Source of the DNA: Paenibacillus alba
GTDB lineage: Bacteria > Bacillota > Bacilli > Paenibacillales > NBRC-103111
Assembly: GCF_013204855.1 (NCBI RefSeq)
Contig: NZ_JABMKZ010000028.1
Coordinates: forward strand, 1-64,000
DNA: 64,000 nt
Direction: 5' to 3'
Shown: piece after piece, positions 50,341 through 61,743 of the stretch
Position numbering within the stretch: position 1 is the stretch's first letter
Layout: each line of letters begins with the position of its first letter
Made by a program: the position numbers and the translations under genes
The notes under the pieces: generated by a model
Told to the model about the DNA's origin: nothing
Database searches by the model: none
The model's input: the letters and a program-made list of their open reading frames with translations, nothing else

Positions 50341-53300
50341 TTATTTGATTTTGGTTAAAATTCTATATACCATCGCGGCCACCTCTGCCCTAGTTGCTTT
50401 ACCCAGTGGATTGACTGTATGACCGCTTCCTTCGATAATGCCTTCTTTTACAAGTACTGCAATGCTTTCCACTGCATAATCCGCAATACTTGAAGCATCA
50501 GTGAAGCCATTTAAATCAGTTGCCGTTCCGATTGCGTTTATCTTGCCAGAGTTCTTTAATGCTCTGGCTGCAAGCACCATCAAATCCTGTCTGGAAATTT
50601 CCTCTTTTGGGTTGAATCGGATGCCGTCTACGCCATTGGTAATGCCAAGCGCTTTGGATATTCCCAGCGCTTCATAGTAGTAATCGCTCTGACTTACATC
50701 TTCAAAATTAGAGTGGAACTCTGCTTTTATGCCCAAAGCTCTCACCAGCAGCATCAGGAAATCAGCTCTGGAGATGTTTTTATCCGGTTCAAAAGTTATC
50801 TCGGACGTGCCATTGATAATGCCTTTTGCCGTCAAAGCTTGGATGGCTTCTTGAGCCCATGAGCCGGCAATATCGGTAAAGGTCGGTTTGGGATCAGGCT
50901 TCTTCGGTTCTTCAGGCTTTGATTCAGGTTTGGGATCAGGCTTCGGATCAGGCTTAACTGGTGGATTCGTCGATGATCCCGAATCGCTACGACCGCCGCT
51001 ATCTTCATTTTTCCTCACTTGTACAGTTGCCGTCGCCTCGAAGTTGCCATCGACGGTTTTCACGGTGATGGTCGTGTCTCCCTCGGTTATTGCTGTTACT
51101 TTCCCATTGGCATCTACACTGGCTACACCTGCACGGCTTGAGCTCCACACCACATTATGATTCGTCGCATTGGCTGGTGTTACGGTAGCCTTCAATTCGG
51201 CCGTGCCACCTTGGAACAAGCTAAGGTTGCTGCGATCCAGAGTTACCTTATCCACCAATATAGGCTGTACGGATACCTGAGCGACTGCTTTTAAATTCGT
51301 TTCTTGGACTGCGCCTTGTACTTCGAAATCCCCTGGCGCCGAGTATTGCAACGGATCGATCTGGTTCCAAGTCACCTTTACCGGTTCTTCTAAGCTGTCA
51401 CTATAGACGGCTGTAACTACCGACGGCAAGACAGGCGCTCTTCCTACAGTTGTTCTAATTTTTTCGTCTTTCAGCCTCACGATCTTTCTTGGTTGCTGGG
51501 AATCGACAACTGTAACATGTGCTGTCGCCTTCATAGTCGTTCCGTATACCACTCCGGTTACAGTAAATGTCCCCGCCGCCGCATAACTGGACGGATCGAT
51601 GGGCTGCCAATTAACGCCTGCGGCCGCTTCTCTATTGTCGCTGTATACAGCAGTAACAACAGACGGCAGTACCGGTGCTTTCCCAACATTCGTTATGATA
51701 TTTTCATCTTTGACTTCCACGATCAAATAGGCGGAAGCATCTTGATAGAAGTAGGCCCTGAGCAAAGGCTTAAAGGCGGGAAGCTGGTCCTTCAATGTAC
51801 CCTCCGGAAGCTTCGTTGTATCGATGTCTCCGTAGAATTTATTGTCAATGTACGTATCCAATTTGAAGTTGGACCTTAGCGCATTAAGATCCCAATTGAC
51901 GGGAAGCTCCGTATAAGCCATCTTTGCATTAACGGCACCCTTGCCGTATGTCAAATATCCCTTTACGGTTGTTGGCAGTAAAGCTTTGAGCGCTTTATCA
52001 GAAGCTGATCCAATGGAAAACGTTGTAGGAACGGCAATATCAAGCTCAATTTTGCCATAATCGTATACGATCCTACTCGCCTCATTGTCCGAATCCCCTT
52101 GCTGAATCCAATCCTCCGTCACTCTGGCAAACATGATATTATTGAATCCACCTAGCGAGCTTCCCGATGCTTGCTTATCATCCACCGTGAAATCACGGGT
52201 AAAGGTAATCAGAACATCCCCATTGTCAGCCTCTGACACAGCAGGATAGTGGTAATCCCCTTGATTAGCTCTTGAATCTATAGCGATATGCCTTCTGTAC
52301 TTCCACGTCTTTCCTTCATCATCCGAAAGAGCCACAGCCAAGCTGTTCCTTTTCCTTTCCGCATCTACATGTACGAATACCCAGTTCCCATTCTTGAGCC
52401 GCAGCAGATCATGTCCGACTCCCGGATCCAATAATTCAGGGATGTCCTTGCCTATGGTCCAAGTAAAACCTCCATCCTTCGATTCGGAAGATACAACTCG
52501 GTTAGGCAGTGGACCGTTATCGCGCAGATAGGCAACTATAGTTCCATCTGATCGTTGAGCCATTGATGCTTGAATGATCCCAGCCCCTACAATCGGTTCA
52601 CTGAAATCCCAACGAATAGAATTATCCCCAAGCGGCTGGGATGGGTCATATTCCGTAATGGCCATCATGCTTTGTTCCATCGTGTCGGAGTATAAGGGCA
52701 GCAGCATGCGGACCTTGCCGCCACCAATAGGAATAGTCAATGGCTTATTCTTGGTTTGCCAGCCCAGACGTCGTGCCAGAGGATATCCGGAGCGCCCTGC
52801 CCATATCTTATCGGCAACAGTTGGAGTGAATGCATCATCCAGTGGGTTGCCGCCAGCCAGCTTCAGCCTATCCTCGACAAACCCCTCCCAGTCTTCCTCA
52901 TTAATCCTTACATTAACGCCCGCCCCGCCTTGATCTACAGGCTTAAAGCTGTATTCTTTAAACTCAGCAAGCTTCGCTTTCAATGTATTCACATATCCCT
53001 TTTGCAAGCGGGGACTGATGTAGTCATCTGGACTATTGGGATCTACCGCATTCCCGATATTCATCCCGATTTTAACATTAATAACCTCTGACCATGTCCA
53101 GTTCGGTTTGTTGTTGCCAACGTTGGCAAACTCGTAGCTCCCCTTCTCGGCGTAAGCATATTTCGGCTGAGAGGTTTCCCATCTGCCAGCCAGAACAGGG
53201 TACCAGAACAACCAAAGCCTTTCTCCCGCATCTACATAAACAGCAGGATTAATATCAGCAATGTCTTTGGCATCGGCCATTATGAATGGAGTGCTCCACG

Positions 53301-53601
53301 TTTTCCCCCCATCCTGCGATCTTGCCCCCATAATTCTTGTCGTAGTTGCATCGCGCTCCCCATTTCCCTGAAACCACACAGACAGCAGCTCGCCGCTAGG
53401 CAGCTCCGTAATACTGGAACCGTGAACGTGGTCTCCGTTGTCACCATCATCTATAATCGGTGCGAATATATTTACAGCTCCATTCTCAACCTTCAGTATG
53501 CCTGTAAGGGCTGCCGTATCTGCAGCATACACGGGCAAGCTTGCTCCAGTTATCCCCAAACAGACGGCAAGTGATATCGCCAACTTTGTCCTACTTCTCA
53601 T
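50341..53601 (-). CDS. SLH-anchored BNR-repeat (sialidase-like) surface protein
   Basis: A 1086-residue secreted protein. A signal peptide (1-27) is followed by a six-bladed BNR domain (about 45-560) with Asp boxes SQDGGKTW (near 95), SKDGGFTW (near 374) and SDDEGKTW (near 427). Two similar Big_4-like repeats (about 634-780, each starting with KDE-I-TNVG/TTVG APVLPSVVTAVYSD), a Big_2 domain (780-860), a Pro/Lys linker and three SLH domains (907-1086) complete it. No FRIP motif of true sialidases is evident, so the glycan target is open. ATG 53601 is eight bases after GGGG. Confidence 0.82.
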   Translation of the reverse strand: MRSRTKLAISLAVCLGITGASLPVYAADTAALTGILKVENGAVNIFAPIIDDGDNGDHVHGSSITELPSGELLSVWFQGNGERDATTTRIMGARSQDGGKTWSTPFIMADAKDIADINPAVYVDAGERLWLFWYPVLAGRWETSQPKYAYAEKGSYEFANVGNNKPNWTWSEVINVKIGMNIGNAVDPNSPDDYISPRLQKGYVNTLKAKLAEFKEYSFKPVDQGGAGVNVRINEEDWEGFVEDRLKLAGGNPLDDAFTPTVADKIWAGRSGYPLARRLGWQTKNKPLTIPIGGGKVRMLLPLYSDTMEQSMMAITEYDPSQPLGDNSIRWDFSEPIVGAGIIQASMAQRSDGTIVAYLRDNGPLPNRVVSSESKDGGFTWTIGKDIPELLDPGVGHDLLRLKNGNWVFVHVDAERKRNSLAVALSDDEGKTWKYRRHIAIDSRANQGDYHYPAVSEADNGDVLITFTRDFTVDDKQASGSSLGGFNNIMFARVTEDWIQQGDSDNEASRIVYDYGKIELDIAVPTTFSIGSASDKALKALLPTTVKGYLTYGKGAVNAKMAYTELPVNWDLNALRSNFKLDTYIDNKFYGDIDTTKLPEGTLKDQLPAFKPLLRAYFYQDASAYLIVEVKDENIITNVGKAPVLPSVVTAVYSDNREAAAGVNWQPIDPSSYAAAGTFTVTGVVYGTTMKATAHVTVVDSQQPRKIVRLKDEKIRTTVGRAPVLPSVVTAVYSDSLEEPVKVTWNQIDPLQYSAPGDFEVQGAVQETNLKAVAQVSVQPILVDKVTLDRSNLSLFQGGTAELKATVTPANATNHNVVWSSSRAGVASVDANGKVTAITEGDTTITVKTVDGNFEATATVQVRKNEDSGGRSDSGSSTNPPVKPDPKPDPKPESKPEEPKKPDPKPTFTDIAGSWAQEAIQALTAKGIINGTSEITFEPDKNISRADFLMLLVRALGIKAEFHSNFEDVSQSDYYYEALGISKALGITNGVDGIRFNPKEEISRQDLMVLAARALKNSGKINAIGTATDLNGFTDASSIADYAVESIAVLVKEGIIEGSGHTVNPLGKATRAEVAAMVYRILTKIK

Positions 53602-53655
53602 ATTCATTTCCCCTTTGAAATTAACTTCTTCGGATCGTTCCATAGAGCTATGATC

Positions 53656-55503
53656 TTAAGGAGTATTGGTAACGGTTACCAGACATTTCAGCATCGATCC
53701 ATACTTGGTACTCTTTACATGGATCAGGGCTGTACCTGCTTTTTTCGCTGTAATAGTCCCCGTTTGATCTACGGATGCGATATCGGCGTCATCTGAATTC
53801 CAGATTAGATTACCGTCCGTTCTGACATTGCCGTCTACAGTCAAACTTAAAGTTAAAGATTTGCTGCTGCCAGTCACCATGCTTAAAGATGAACCTACAG
53901 GGGTTCCTGCGTCAGAAGCAGTCATCGTCGCCTCAAACAAGCGATCGACTTCGTCAGCTGCAATACTTGCAAAGCCCATCGTTTTACCTAATGAAGAAAA
54001 ATGAGAATAAATCATAAACAGATTGCTGTTCTTATCTACAATAACCGAAGGGTATTCATACGATTGATCCTTGGTAGGGTCTTCATCAATCAAAATAGAT
54101 TTCCACGTCTTCCCTTCGTCCTTGGACATAGATAAACTTACCGAGTTTCTATGACCGCTTTGCAGCACATCCCGTTTCACTTCTTGATTATGAAGAGCCA
54201 GCCAGTTCCCATTGGCAAGCTTGGCGAACTCAAAGCCGCCGTCATTTTTCAAATAAGGGTCAACCTGTGCTGTACTCCAAGTAGCACCGCCATCTTGGGA
54301 TTCGGAATAGGATACATGCCAGGCAAGCCGCCCATTTTTACCATCCAGCTTACCGCTTCTGAAATACGTACGTAAGGTGCCGTCTTTTAGTTGAATCATG
54401 GAGCCTTGTATCGTACCCGAACCCACGACAGGCTCGCTTGTATGCCAGGTCGCCCCTCTATCATCGGTGTATATAAAAACGGTGCATGACAAGGAATCCG
54501 AATAAAGCGGTAAAATTAATCTTTTTGTTCCATTGTGATCAATCTCTAAGGGCTTATTTTTCGTTTGCCAACCGATTCTGTTATAAGCCGGATTCCAGGT
54601 TTTCCAGTCATTATCTGCGCCAGCCGCACGCTCAATAGAATTCTTGATAATAGAAGGCTCATATTTAGAATAGCTGCCATCTGCTTTTTGGACGTATGAG
54701 CCATTTTGGAGCAAATCAATGATCTCCTGGGTTCTTCCTGCATAAACATCATCGTATGGTTTTTTATCCGCTAAATATTTGAGGTAATTATCATATTCAT
54801 TTTTCATCTCCACAACAAAGCTGTCCGTAATATACCGAGTATCCCCTTGGTTATACCATGAGGTTACCGCCGCATATTTCGAAGGGTCCAAGGGAGAAGC
54901 TGCCGTCACCTTGCTGGGCATGACATGTCTAATTTCTGACCCTTTTATCCGATAATTCCACTGGCCATTGGAATATGACCCTGCACCTGACATCGTATCC
55001 CCAACATTCATATAAATAACTTCCGGATAATGCCACTTCGGATTGCCTCCATTGCTGTTCGCGTATTCATAATTTCCAATGTCCGCGTACATATATCTAG
55101 GTTGTGAAGAAACCCATTGACCATTTAAAACAATGTAATAGAAAAGCCATAATCGGTCTTGGCTATCGACGAATAAGACGGGGTTAATATCGGGAAAATC
55201 ATAGGTATCATACACGAGAAAGGGTTCTGTCCACGTTTTCCCCCCATCCTTGGATCTTGCTCCCATAAGTCTGGTCGTGTCTGCGTCCCTTTCACCTTCT
55301 CCTCTAAACCAAACGCTAAGCAAACTGCCATCATTCAACTCCACCATCGAAGGGCCATGGTTGTGTTCCTTATCCCAATCAAATATGTCCCGTTTGGTTA
55401 TGCCTTGCAATTCTGCAGCATCTGCAGACACGGCGGCTGTATGAAGCAGACTGAATGTCATCATTAGAAATAAGATAAGGCTGATCCGTCTCTTTACTCT
55501 CAA
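53656..55503 (-). CDS. Secreted BNR-repeat (sialidase-like) protein
   Basis: A 615-residue paralogue of the previous protein: signal peptide (1-28), BNR domain with SKDGGKTW (near 87), SQDGGATW (near 402) and SKDEGKTW (near 463), and one C-terminal Big_2 domain (about 545-612). It lacks SLH domains, so it is probably released. HNHGPSMVELNDGSLLSVWF aligns with HVHGSSITELPSGELLSVWF of its neighbour. The start is TTG 55503 with AGGAAG nine bases upstream. The next gene downstream begins 55 bp later, so the two form an operon. Confidence 0.8.
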   Translation of the reverse strand: MRVKRRISLILFLMMTFSLLHTAAVSADAAELQGITKRDIFDWDKEHNHGPSMVELNDGSLLSVWFRGEGERDADTTRLMGARSKDGGKTWTEPFLVYDTYDFPDINPVLFVDSQDRLWLFYYIVLNGQWVSSQPRYMYADIGNYEYANSNGGNPKWHYPEVIYMNVGDTMSGAGSYSNGQWNYRIKGSEIRHVMPSKVTAASPLDPSKYAAVTSWYNQGDTRYITDSFVVEMKNEYDNYLKYLADKKPYDDVYAGRTQEIIDLLQNGSYVQKADGSYSKYEPSIIKNSIERAAGADNDWKTWNPAYNRIGWQTKNKPLEIDHNGTKRLILPLYSDSLSCTVFIYTDDRGATWHTSEPVVGSGTIQGSMIQLKDGTLRTYFRSGKLDGKNGRLAWHVSYSESQDGGATWSTAQVDPYLKNDGGFEFAKLANGNWLALHNQEVKRDVLQSGHRNSVSLSMSKDEGKTWKSILIDEDPTKDQSYEYPSVIVDKNSNLFMIYSHFSSLGKTMGFASIAADEVDRLFEATMTASDAGTPVGSSLSMVTGSSKSLTLSLTVDGNVRTDGNLIWNSDDADIASVDQTGTITAKKAGTALIHVKSTKYGSMLKCLVTVTNTP

Positions 55504-55697
55504 TTCCCTGCACTTCCTTCCTATTCATCGTCAAATGTTTAAGCTGCAAGCCATCATTAATCAACCTCTTTGAATCTTAAATCTCAGTAACCTATTGCCT
55601 TAGCCCACCTTTCCTTAGATAAGTTCAACTCGTATATGTTGTTTAGCAAGGATGAATGAAAGCGGTTTCCAAACTATCCGTTAACTAATATTTGCTC

Positions 55698-56183
55698 TTA
55701 CGTCTGCCAGAGATTCTTATGTATTTTGATGACGATCTTCCTGATGCTGCCGGGTTCCCCCACGAACATGCATGGACAATGCACATCCGAAGGGTAAAAG
55801 ATGGCAAACTGCCCCGGCCTAAGCACAATGCTGGTTTCTGCTTCTCGTTGTACGTGGTTATAAAATATAACGTCCAGTTCTTCAAGTGTATCTTCTGCTA
55901 TTTGAAGTTCAGATGAGTGCTTAACAACCCCAATACGCTCCTCGCCACTAACCAAATACTGAATATCCATATATGTCGCATGAGATTCATATCGCAATTC
56001 CTGTTCAGATAGAGTAAGCATATCCTGCACCAAAACGAACATAAGGGAACTGTAAATTTCATACTTACCTGGTTCCCATGCTCCAGGATTATGGGCCACC
56101 AGGTAATCGATCGCTTTCCTAATGGATGAATGGTATAAGTGCCGCTCATCTTCATAATGTTGAATATCGCCTAAAATCATCAT
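55698..56183 (-). CDS. YhcH/YjgK/YiaL-family sugar protein
   Basis: A 161-residue cupin-like protein of the YhcH/EbgC group, which are linked with sialic acid, beta-galactoside or other unusual-sugar catabolism. Family text is ATYMDIQYLVSGEERIGV, and RPGQFAIFYPSDVHCPCMF, with metal-site His residues. The exact reaction is unknown; anomerase or isomerase activity has been suggested. It lies 22 bp after the ribulokinase gene. ATG 56180 is an alternative start. Confidence 0.85.
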   Translation of the reverse strand: MMILGDIQHYEDERHLYHSSIRKAIDYLVAHNPGAWEPGKYEIYSSLMFVLVQDMLTLSEQELRYESHATYMDIQYLVSGEERIGVVKHSSELQIAEDTLEELDVIFYNHVQREAETSIVLRPGQFAIFYPSDVHCPCMFVGEPGSIRKIVIKIHKNLWQT

Positions 56184-56204
56184 GTACCCTTTCCAATAGC
56201 TTAC

Positions 56205-57884
56205 TTATGAGAGAGCATCCTGTTGAAGCTTAATTCGCTTAAGCTCCTTCATGGCGCTGCTGCCTCCACGACCAAAAAGATCGTACAGCTTGTCGTATTC
56301 CCGGTACAACTTCTCGTATACAGCTGAATGCTCCGGAGTAGGCAGGTAGGTTTCCTCACGTAGATGAGTCATCTTCGTGGCGGCCTCCGCCATATTGGCA
56401 TAGCCCCCCCGCTCCGGCCCGGCCGCTACAGCACCGAACATCGCTGCGCCAAGCGCCGTGGTTTGGGTCGAAGCTGCGATCTTAATCTCCCGACCGGTTA
56501 TATCTGCATAAATCTGCATGAGGTGTTGATTCCGCGTCGGCAATCCTCCACAGGCGAACAGCTCCCTCACCTCTAGTCCCGCCTTCTCGAAGGTATCGAT
56601 GATCTTACGCGTGCCGAATGCAGCTGACTCCAGCAAAGCGCGGTAGATGTCTTCCGGCTTCGTTTGCAGAGTCAACCCAACTATCATCCCACTTAAGTCG
56701 GCATCTACCAGCACAGAACGATTGCCGTTCCACCAATCGAGAGCCAACAATCCATGCTGCCCCGGTTTCAATTCAGCTGCACGTTGTTCCAGCCAAGCAT
56801 GAACGGTTAAGCCTTCGTCCCCAGCCGCTTGCTGCACATAGGCCGGAACAGCATGCTCGACAAACCATCCGAACATATCCCCAACAGCAGGCTGACCCGC
56901 TTCGTACCCGTAGAGACCAGGGATAATGCCATCCTCAACAACACCACATATGCCTTCTGCATGGATCTCTTGATCGCTCAGCAGCATGTGACACACGGAT
57001 GTGCCCATCGCCATAACCATTTGGCCGGAGCTCACGGCTCCCGTGCCTGCTACACCCGCATGTGCGTCGATAATGCCTACAGCTACTGCCGTTCCGGAAC
57101 GTAAGCCCATTATCAAAGCGGCTTCAGCCGTCAGTTCGCCCGCTTTAGCCCCAAGAGAACTAACAGCCCCAGGCAATTTAGCTTCTACAAAGTTCTCAAG
57201 CCTCGGGTCCAAGGCCTTGAAGAAGGAGGACGGCGGATAACCATCTGTTTTGTGCCAAAAGGCCTTATAGCCGGCGCAGCAGCTGCTTCGAACCGGATTC
57301 GCCGTCATCTGGAGTACAACCCAATCCACAGCCTCCATAAACTGATTCGTGGCTTCGTAGATTTCGGGCGCTTCATTTAATATTTGCCAGGCTTTGGCAA
57401 CCATCCATTCCGAGGAAGTCCTACCCCCATATCGGCTTAACCACGATTCCCCCATGATTTCCGCCATTTCATTGATCCGGTTCGCTTCGTCCTGTGCCGC
57501 ATGATGTTTCCAAAGCTTCACATAGGCATGGGGTTCATCGCGATAAGCTTCCTGATTACATAGAGGGTTACCGGTGGCATCAACTGGCAGCATGGTACAT
57601 GCTGTAAAATCGATTCCTACTCCGATCACTTGTTCAGGATCAATCCCGGAAATACGCAGTACTTCAGGGACCGACTTTCTCAATACTTCTATATAGTCAT
57701 CCGGGTGCTGCAAAGCCCAATTCGGCTCAAGCATCCTTCCTGAGCCCGGCAAGCGTTCCTCAATAACTCCATGAGGATAGTGGGTCACATGAACGGCAAG
57801 CTCATCTCCGTTGTCTACATCTATAACAACCGCTCTGCCAGACTCTGTCCCATAATCGATGCCAATCGCATATCGTTGCTTCAT
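56205..57884 (-). CDS. araB: Ribulokinase-type FGGY kinase
   Basis: A 559-residue FGGY kinase, close to AraB in size and text: [19 protein letters not shown] at the start, [36 protein letters not shown] and [22 protein letters not shown]. AraB phosphorylates L- and D-ribulose. Next to an L-fucose/D-arabinose isomerase, it may act on D-ribulose or L-fuculose. GGGGAGG precedes the ATG. Confidence 0.88.
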   Translation of the reverse strand: MKQRYAIGIDYGTESGRAVVIDVDNGDELAVHVTHYPHGVIEERLPGSGRMLEPNWALQHPDDYIEVLRKSVPEVLRISGIDPEQVIGVGIDFTACTMLPVDATGNPLCNQEAYRDEPHAYVKLWKHHAAQDEANRINEMAEIMGESWLSRYGGRTSSEWMVAKAWQILNEAPEIYEATNQFMEAVDWVVLQMTANPVRSSCCAGYKAFWHKTDGYPPSSFFKALDPRLENFVEAKLPGAVSSLGAKAGELTAEAALIMGLRSGTAVAVGIIDAHAGVAGTGAVSSGQMVMAMGTSVCHMLLSDQEIHAEGICGVVEDGIIPGLYGYEAGQPAVGDMFGWFVEHAVPAYVQQAAGDEGLTVHAWLEQRAAELKPGQHGLLALDWWNGNRSVLVDADLSGMIVGLTLQTKPEDIYRALLESAAFGTRKIIDTFEKAGLEVRELFACGGLPTRNQHLMQIYADITGREIKIAASTQTTALGAAMFGAVAAGPERGGYANMAEAATKMTHLREETYLPTPEHSAVYEKLYREYDKLYDLFGRGGSSAMKELKRIKLQQDALS

Positions 57885-57902
57885 CCTGCTGTCCTCCCCT
57901 CC

Positions 57903-59696
57903 TTACCCGTACAAGGGTCCAAAAGCTGCACAAGCTCGATAGTCCGCTCCCACAGGCTCATCCACGCCAAATGCTGTCCAAGCGCTAGGTCGAAAAACCC
58001 GTTCATTCGAAATGTTATGCATGCATACAGGAATACGCAGCATAGAAGCCAGCGTAATTAAATCTGCACCGATATGGCCATAGCTTACAGCACAGTGGTT
58101 AGAGCCCCAATGATTCATCACCGTGTACACATCCTGAAAGGCACCTTTCCCCGTTAGATTGGGCACAAACCAAGTAGTTGGCCACGTTGGATTGGAACGC
58201 TGATCAAGAATATCATGTACCTCACTAGGAAGCTCTACCGAATAACCCTCTGCAATTTGAAGCACGGGCCCTAATCCTTTAATCAGGTTAATCCTTGCCA
58301 TCGTCATGGGCATATCGCCACGCGTCGTGAAGTCCGTGGAATATCCACCGCCTCGGAAGAAATCAACAGCCGGACACCATAACGTTGCGTCCAAACATTG
58401 TTTGACCTCTTTCTCTGTAATATCCCAAAAGGGCTTCATCGCAGGCTTTCCGTTAATCGTTTGCTCACCGGTGCCGTCAAGCGCAGCCGGACCCGAGTTA
58501 ATTAGATGAATCACACCGCCTGCTGCCGCTCCCGTCAAGGCTTGCCCAGTGACTCGTTTCACAGCTTCCGGACTCCAGTACGTTCTTACATCAGCGAAAA
58601 TTTGTGCGCTATTGGTCAGCAAATGCCCGAACAGCATCGTCACCGCGTTCAAGTTATCATTCTCAGTGGCTAGCATATACGGCTCACGAATGCCGTTCCA
58701 ATCGAACGAGCTGGTTAGGATGGCTTCCATAAAGTCACCGTTGGGATAATGGTCCGTCCAGGCGCGCTGCCCTTGGAAGCCGGCTGCAAGAGCATTATGT
58801 CCCATCGCTTCCTCTTCGAAGCCCATCTCGGCAAGCTTCGGATTACCGATCATAAGATCACGGGCGATCAGCGTCATCTTGACTACGACTTCCCAATCCT
58901 GCTCCTTCTGCTCGGATGTCCGCTTCAATGCTTCCGAATTGACATCCGCGCCGATATGGCAATTTTCTTTTGTCCAACTAAGCGCTCTTTCATATTCTTC
59001 CTTGTCATAGATGTCTCGCTCCATACGCCGGACAAATTCGCTCATATCCACATATTCATTGCGCATACCCAAATAATCCTGGAAGAACGTTTCATCCACG
59101 ATACATCCTGCGATCCCCATAGACACGGTTCCTAGCGCCAAGTACGATTTACCGCGCATAGTTGCCAAAGCTAGCCCTGCTTTAGCGAAACGGAGCAGCT
59201 TATCTTGTACATCCTCCGGTATGGAGCTGTCCCCGATATCCTGAACGTCTTTGCCGTAAATGCTGAAAGCGGGCAAGCCCTTTTGATTATGGGCCCCCAG
59301 CGCCGATGCCAGATAAACCGCTCCCGGTCTCTCCGTCCCATTAAAGCCCCATATCGCTTTGGGCATTAAAGGGTCGGTGTCGATCGTTTCCATCGGATAA
59401 CACCAAGAGGGCGTCACGGTAATCGTTACACCAACGCCTTCCTTGCGAAATTTGTCCGCTGTTCGCGCGGCTTCCGTGACACCGCCAATCGTCGTATCGG
59501 CAATGACGCACTCCACCGGCAAGCCGTTCGCATGACGTAATGTCTGGCTCAGTAACTGTGCGCAAGCCTTCGCCATATTCATCGTAGGTTCTTCAAGTGA
59601 TTCGCGGATTCCACCTCTTCGTCCGTCAATAACGGGGCGGATACCGATTTTGGGCATATCTCCTTGCATGCGGTTTACGAGTGGGGCTGTATGCAT
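57903..59696 (-). CDS. fucI: L-fucose (D-arabinose) isomerase FucI
   Basis: A 597-residue FucI, family length. The normal start text [22 protein letters not shown] appears 13 residues in, but AGGAGG eight bases before ATG 59696 supports the longer start. [32 protein letters not shown]-like text (here [17 protein letters not shown]) and the C-terminal [18 protein letters not shown] carry the Mn-binding residues. It interconverts L-fucose/L-fuculose and D-arabinose/D-ribulose. It lies between the aldolase and the kinase. Confidence 0.92.
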   Translation of the reverse strand: MHTAPLVNRMQGDMPKIGIRPVIDGRRGGIRESLEEPTMNMAKACAQLLSQTLRHANGLPVECVIADTTIGGVTEAARTADKFRKEGVGVTITVTPSWCYPMETIDTDPLMPKAIWGFNGTERPGAVYLASALGAHNQKGLPAFSIYGKDVQDIGDSSIPEDVQDKLLRFAKAGLALATMRGKSYLALGTVSMGIAGCIVDETFFQDYLGMRNEYVDMSEFVRRMERDIYDKEEYERALSWTKENCHIGADVNSEALKRTSEQKEQDWEVVVKMTLIARDLMIGNPKLAEMGFEEEAMGHNALAAGFQGQRAWTDHYPNGDFMEAILTSSFDWNGIREPYMLATENDNLNAVTMLFGHLLTNSAQIFADVRTYWSPEAVKRVTGQALTGAAAGGVIHLINSGPAALDGTGEQTINGKPAMKPFWDITEKEVKQCLDATLWCPAVDFFRGGGYSTDFTTRGDMPMTMARINLIKGLGPVLQIAEGYSVELPSEVHDILDQRSNPTWPTTWFVPNLTGKGAFQDVYTVMNHWGSNHCAVSYGHIGADLITLASMLRIPVCMHNISNERVFRPSAWTAFGVDEPVGADYRACAAFGPLYG

Positions 59697-59719
59697 AGTT
59701 TTTACCTCCTGCGCTGTAT

Positions 59720-60643
59720 TTAGATGATGTACGACTTCGCTATAGTTTGGGATAAGCGATGAAGCTGCTCCACTTCAAGTCGATTGGTCACTGTGAATTC
59801 CTCATGGTTTTTGGAGCGGCAATGATAATTGGTTAGTACACCTTCGAGCATCAGATAATATTTGGCATTGACCGGGTACAGCTGCTTTTCAATTAAAGAC
59901 GCCATACTGAGGAAGCTGATTAAATTTTCTGCCTCCTCCGGCTTTTCTTCCCCGTATTTCATTAACCATACATACAGTTCCGGATGGAAGTTAGCCATAA
60001 CACCGCTGTAGCCTGTAACGCCGAGCTTTAGTGTTTCCAGCAATGTGGCTGTATTAGCGTTATATATATGCAAGCCGGTACCTTGAACCGCTTCTAATTT
60101 CATTTTCATATTGTTCGTATCACAGCTGGTGTCCTTCAGAAACAAGAATCGGCCTGTCTCCGCGCACCACTTCAAGGCTTCAGGTGAAATGATTTTTTTA
60201 TAAGGAGATGGACATTCGTAAAAGCCGAGAGGAAGCTCTTGAGGAATTTCTTTCAATAGATTGTCCAGATTCAACTTCCAGGTATCATCCGTTTCACCCT
60301 CAAGTGCAAGACGGTTCGTAATCAATACAAGCGCATCGATTCCCGTATCAGCCATTGCCTGTAATTCTTGGGCCTGATCTTCATAAGAGTCTGCAATATG
60401 GCCCGATGCAATGACCGGTACCCGTCCTGCAGCCTTTTCTTTCACAAACCTGGCAAGCTGTACCCGTTCTTCCAGGCTGAGAAAGAACATTTCACTGGAC
60501 TGGCAGACTGCAAACAAGCCGTCCACTCCGTGACCGATATACCAGTTGATCAAACGCTCAAGTGCAGCGTAATCGATCTCGTTTGATTCTGTGAAAGGGG
60601 TAATCATCGTTGGCCAAACACCCGTTGGAATTTGTTTCTTCAT
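59720..60643 (-). CDS. DapA/NanA-family aldolase
   Basis: A 307-residue class I aldolase. The Schiff-base Lys is in [10 protein letters not shown] (near 168) and the Tyr in [11 protein letters not shown] (near 141). Members include N-acetylneuraminate lyase, dihydrodipicolinate synthase and 2-keto-3-deoxy-sugar-acid aldolases. The GxxGE motif reads [10 protein letters not shown] rather than the usual TTGE or GSTGE, so the substrate is probably not that of DapA. The sialidase-like neighbours suggest a keto-sugar acid. It lies 24 bp before FucI. Confidence 0.85.
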   Translation of the reverse strand: MKKQIPTGVWPTMITPFTESNEIDYAALERLINWYIGHGVDGLFAVCQSSEMFFLSLEERVQLARFVKEKAAGRVPVIASGHIADSYEDQAQELQAMADTGIDALVLITNRLALEGETDDTWKLNLDNLLKEIPQELPLGFYECPSPYKKIISPEALKWCAETGRFLFLKDTSCDTNNMKMKLEAVQGTGLHIYNANTATLLETLKLGVTGYSGVMANFHPELYVWLMKYGEEKPEEAENLISFLSMASLIEKQLYPVNAKYYLMLEGVLTNYHCRSKNHEEFTVTNRLEVEQLHRLSQTIAKSYII

Positions 60644-60703
60644 TTTGTTTCTCCCTCATGTTCCCATAGTCTGTTATTCCGATCTGGCTCATCTCTTCGT
60701 TCT

Positions 60704-61723
60704 CTAGGAGACGGAGATTTGTCTGTAAGCGATGCGTTCTCTTCGCCACGTATAAGTAATGAATACATCGTTTCCTTGCGCGATAATAGCAGGGTATGAA
60801 TACTCTCCCTCATCGTCCTCCAAAATCATCTTGGTCTCCCAAGTGAGACCATTATCCAAAGAAGCCCGCAAGAGGAGAGGTGATCTCGGACCCCAATTCA
60901 ATCCAATTGGATTACAGGCCAGCACCAGCATGCCATTGTCCATCTTCACCAAATCGATTCCGCTGTTATTATTAGGAAGAGAGGTTGCGTAGGCATCACA
61001 CCAAGTCAGACCGCCATCTTCCGAATCACTGCGGTAAATCCAGCCTTCCGTACTGCGCAGCAGCATATGAACCTTGCCTGGCTCTGACTCCCAAAGGGTA
61101 GGCTGAATTACGCCTCTTCCCACAAAGGATTGTTCAGATACTGGGATATGACTATCTGTGACTCTCTGGATCTGTTCATAGTCAAGACCTTGGATGCGAA
61201 TGTCCCCGCTTTTCTCCCAGCTCTCCCCCTCATCTTCAGAACGATCGACGAACGCTTGCCAGATCAGGTCCTCGGAAGAAGCAGGCGCAAGCCATGTACC
61301 GTCAGCAAGAACAATCACCTTATTGCGAACTGGCCCTCGCCCGCCACGATCGCCCTTAACCAGTTCCTGCGGATCCGACCAAGTACGTCCATAATCCTGT
61401 GAAACTCTAGTCATCGTAACCCATTCTTTGAGCAAACGACCCACTTTATAGAACAGGATCAGATCCCCATTAGCTTTCTTATGAAGCACGGGATTCCAGT
61501 GAGGCAGCCCTTCTTGATCGACCAGTTGCGATGGTTCCGACCAAGCTCCGTCAAGGCGCCTTGAGCTCCAGATGGCAATATCATCCGCCCCTTCCGCGCT
61601 TCCGCCAAACCAAACGGCTAATAACGCTCCATGGGGCAAGGTAATCAAATGAGAAGCATGGCAGCTTGCAAAGGGCTGATTGCCATCAAAAATATGTTCT
61701 TCACATACCGTTGTAAATATCAT
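60704..61723 (-). CDS. Cytoplasmic BNR-repeat sialidase-family protein
   Basis: A 339-residue six-bladed beta-propeller without signal peptide. Asp boxes are SQDYGRTW (near 112), SEDEGESW (163), SEDGGLTW (235) and SLDNGLTW (288). HASHLITLPHGALLAVWFGG matches the corresponding region of the two secreted paralogues. It would act on imported oligosaccharide. It lies 21 bp after the permease pair and begins the catabolic part of the operon. AGGAGG precedes the ATG. Confidence 0.82.
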   Translation of the reverse strand: MIFTTVCEEHIFDGNQPFASCHASHLITLPHGALLAVWFGGSAEGADDIAIWSSRRLDGAWSEPSQLVDQEGLPHWNPVLHKKANGDLILFYKVGRLLKEWVTMTRVSQDYGRTWSDPQELVKGDRGGRGPVRNKVIVLADGTWLAPASSEDLIWQAFVDRSEDEGESWEKSGDIRIQGLDYEQIQRVTDSHIPVSEQSFVGRGVIQPTLWESEPGKVHMLLRSTEGWIYRSDSEDGGLTWCDAYATSLPNNNSGIDLVKMDNGMLVLACNPIGLNWGPRSPLLLRASLDNGLTWETKMILEDDEGEYSYPAIIAQGNDVFITYTWRRERIAYRQISVS

Positions 61724-61743
61724 GCCTACCTCCTGTGTGAGTA

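Noticed and set aside
50341-55503. Firm assignment of the BNR proteins as true sialidases
   Set aside because: Asp boxes are present, but I could not find the FRIP motif and arginine triad that define GH33 enzymes.
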